Below the pieces are notes generated by a model. The model ran no database searches and was not told the DNA's origin. It saw only the letters and a program-made list of their open reading frames with translations. Source: Bacteroidia bacterium (GTDB taxonomy: Bacteria > Bacteroidota > Bacteroidia > CAILMK01 > JBBDIG01). Taken from it: a stretch of 51,545 nt of DNA. Shown one piece after another: positions 51,441 to 51,545 of this stretch. The position numbers and the translations under genes are program-made. Each line of letters begins with the position of its first letter. Position 1 is the first letter of the stretch. The stretch covers positions 70,563-122,107 of the forward strand of contig JBBDIG010000028.1 in assembly GCA_040880525.1 (NCBI GenBank), written 5' to 3'.

Positions 51441-51545
51441 ACACCCCCCTACCCCCCTCAAGGGGGGAGTTTTTTGCGCTTTTGCGCAAAAAGTGAAAAA
51501 GCCCCGCATCCCCCATCGAGAGTCAGAAGCACTCCGGACTCTCGA
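51441..51545. repeat. C/G-rich repeat and hairpins at window end
   Basis: ACACCCCCCTACCCCCCTC with AGGGGGGAG, then TTTTTGCGC (51471-51479)/GCGCAAAAA (51484-51492), and TCGAGAGTC paired with GACTCTCGA at the very end. It is a relative of the repeats at 16063-16140. No gene was seen after asnB. Confidence 0.65.

Noticed and set aside
1-51545. CRISPR array, tRNA, rRNA or insertion sequence
   Set aside because: No regularly spaced repeats with unique spacers, no tRNA- or rRNA-like sequence, and no transposase motif were seen on either strand.

Overview
This window looks like one very large surface-glycan (capsule, O-antigen or S-layer/flagellar-type glycan) biosynthesis locus of a Bacteroidota organism. 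The evidence is a UpxY-type NusG-like antiterminator beside a winged-helix/nucleotidyltransferase-like regulator, promoters of the TTTG / TAnnTTTG type, few Shine-Dalgarno sequences with many GTG and TTG starts, a GxxExxY gene, and the C/G-rich and palindromic intergenic repeats common in this phylum. Every recognisable gene lies on the + strand, mostly with 1-31 nt overlaps, so the region reads as one or a few long operons. No tRNA, rRNA, CRISPR array or transposase was seen.

Layout. 1-2.3 kb: RmlD-like reductase, then a promoter, the UpxY antiterminator and its companion regulator, with two matching 17-bp palindromes. 2.3-4.1 kb: ABC half-transporter, a candidate PglK-like flippase. 4.1-14.6 kb: pseudaminic acid (Pse) pathway (PseB, PseC, SpsF-type PseF, PseG, PseH, PseI), interrupted by a GxxExxY insertion, an acyltransferase, a sulfotransferase, and an aldo/keto reductase plus class-III aminotransferase. 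14.7-16.0 kb: putative nonulosonate transferase. 16.4-23.3 kb: complete legionaminic-acid-type (Leg) cassette (LegB, LegC, acetyltransferase, LegI, LegG, PtmE-like nucleotidyltransferase, LegF). 23.4-28.9 kb: NodB-like protein, sulfotransferase, paralogue of the putative transferase, GT32-like transferase, sulfotransferase.

29.1-39.3 kb: GT4, EpsG-type polymerase, deacetylase-like protein, CapA-like protein, ATP-grasp ligase, sulfotransferase, a fused double glycosyltransferase and another GT4. 39.3-41.0 kb: sulfotransferase flanked by decayed gene remnants. 41.0-49.6 kb: second deacetylase-like protein, PglC-like initiating phosphoglycosyltransferase, sugar-transfer ATP-grasp, PglD-like acetyltransferase, a metallo-beta-lactamase/Rieske protein resembling CMP-Neu5Ac hydroxylase, a YdcF protein, a PglE-like aminotransferase and a GT4. 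49.6-51.4 kb: asparagine synthetase-like amidotransferase. The ends of several blocks hold palindromic repeats.

Together the genes suggest a repeat unit started on a diacetamido-trideoxyhexose (bacillosamine type), extended by several transferases, carrying two different nonulosonic acids (Pse and Leg), heavily sulfated (five sulfotransferase-like genes), possibly hydroxylated at a nonulosonate by the Rieske enzyme, and possibly amidated. The most novel points are the CMAH-like protein with its Rieske domain at the C-terminus, the pair of unassigned proteins placed directly after or near each nonulosonate cassette, and the duplicated operator-like palindromes. All assignments come from reading motifs and domain patterns by eye; no database search was run.
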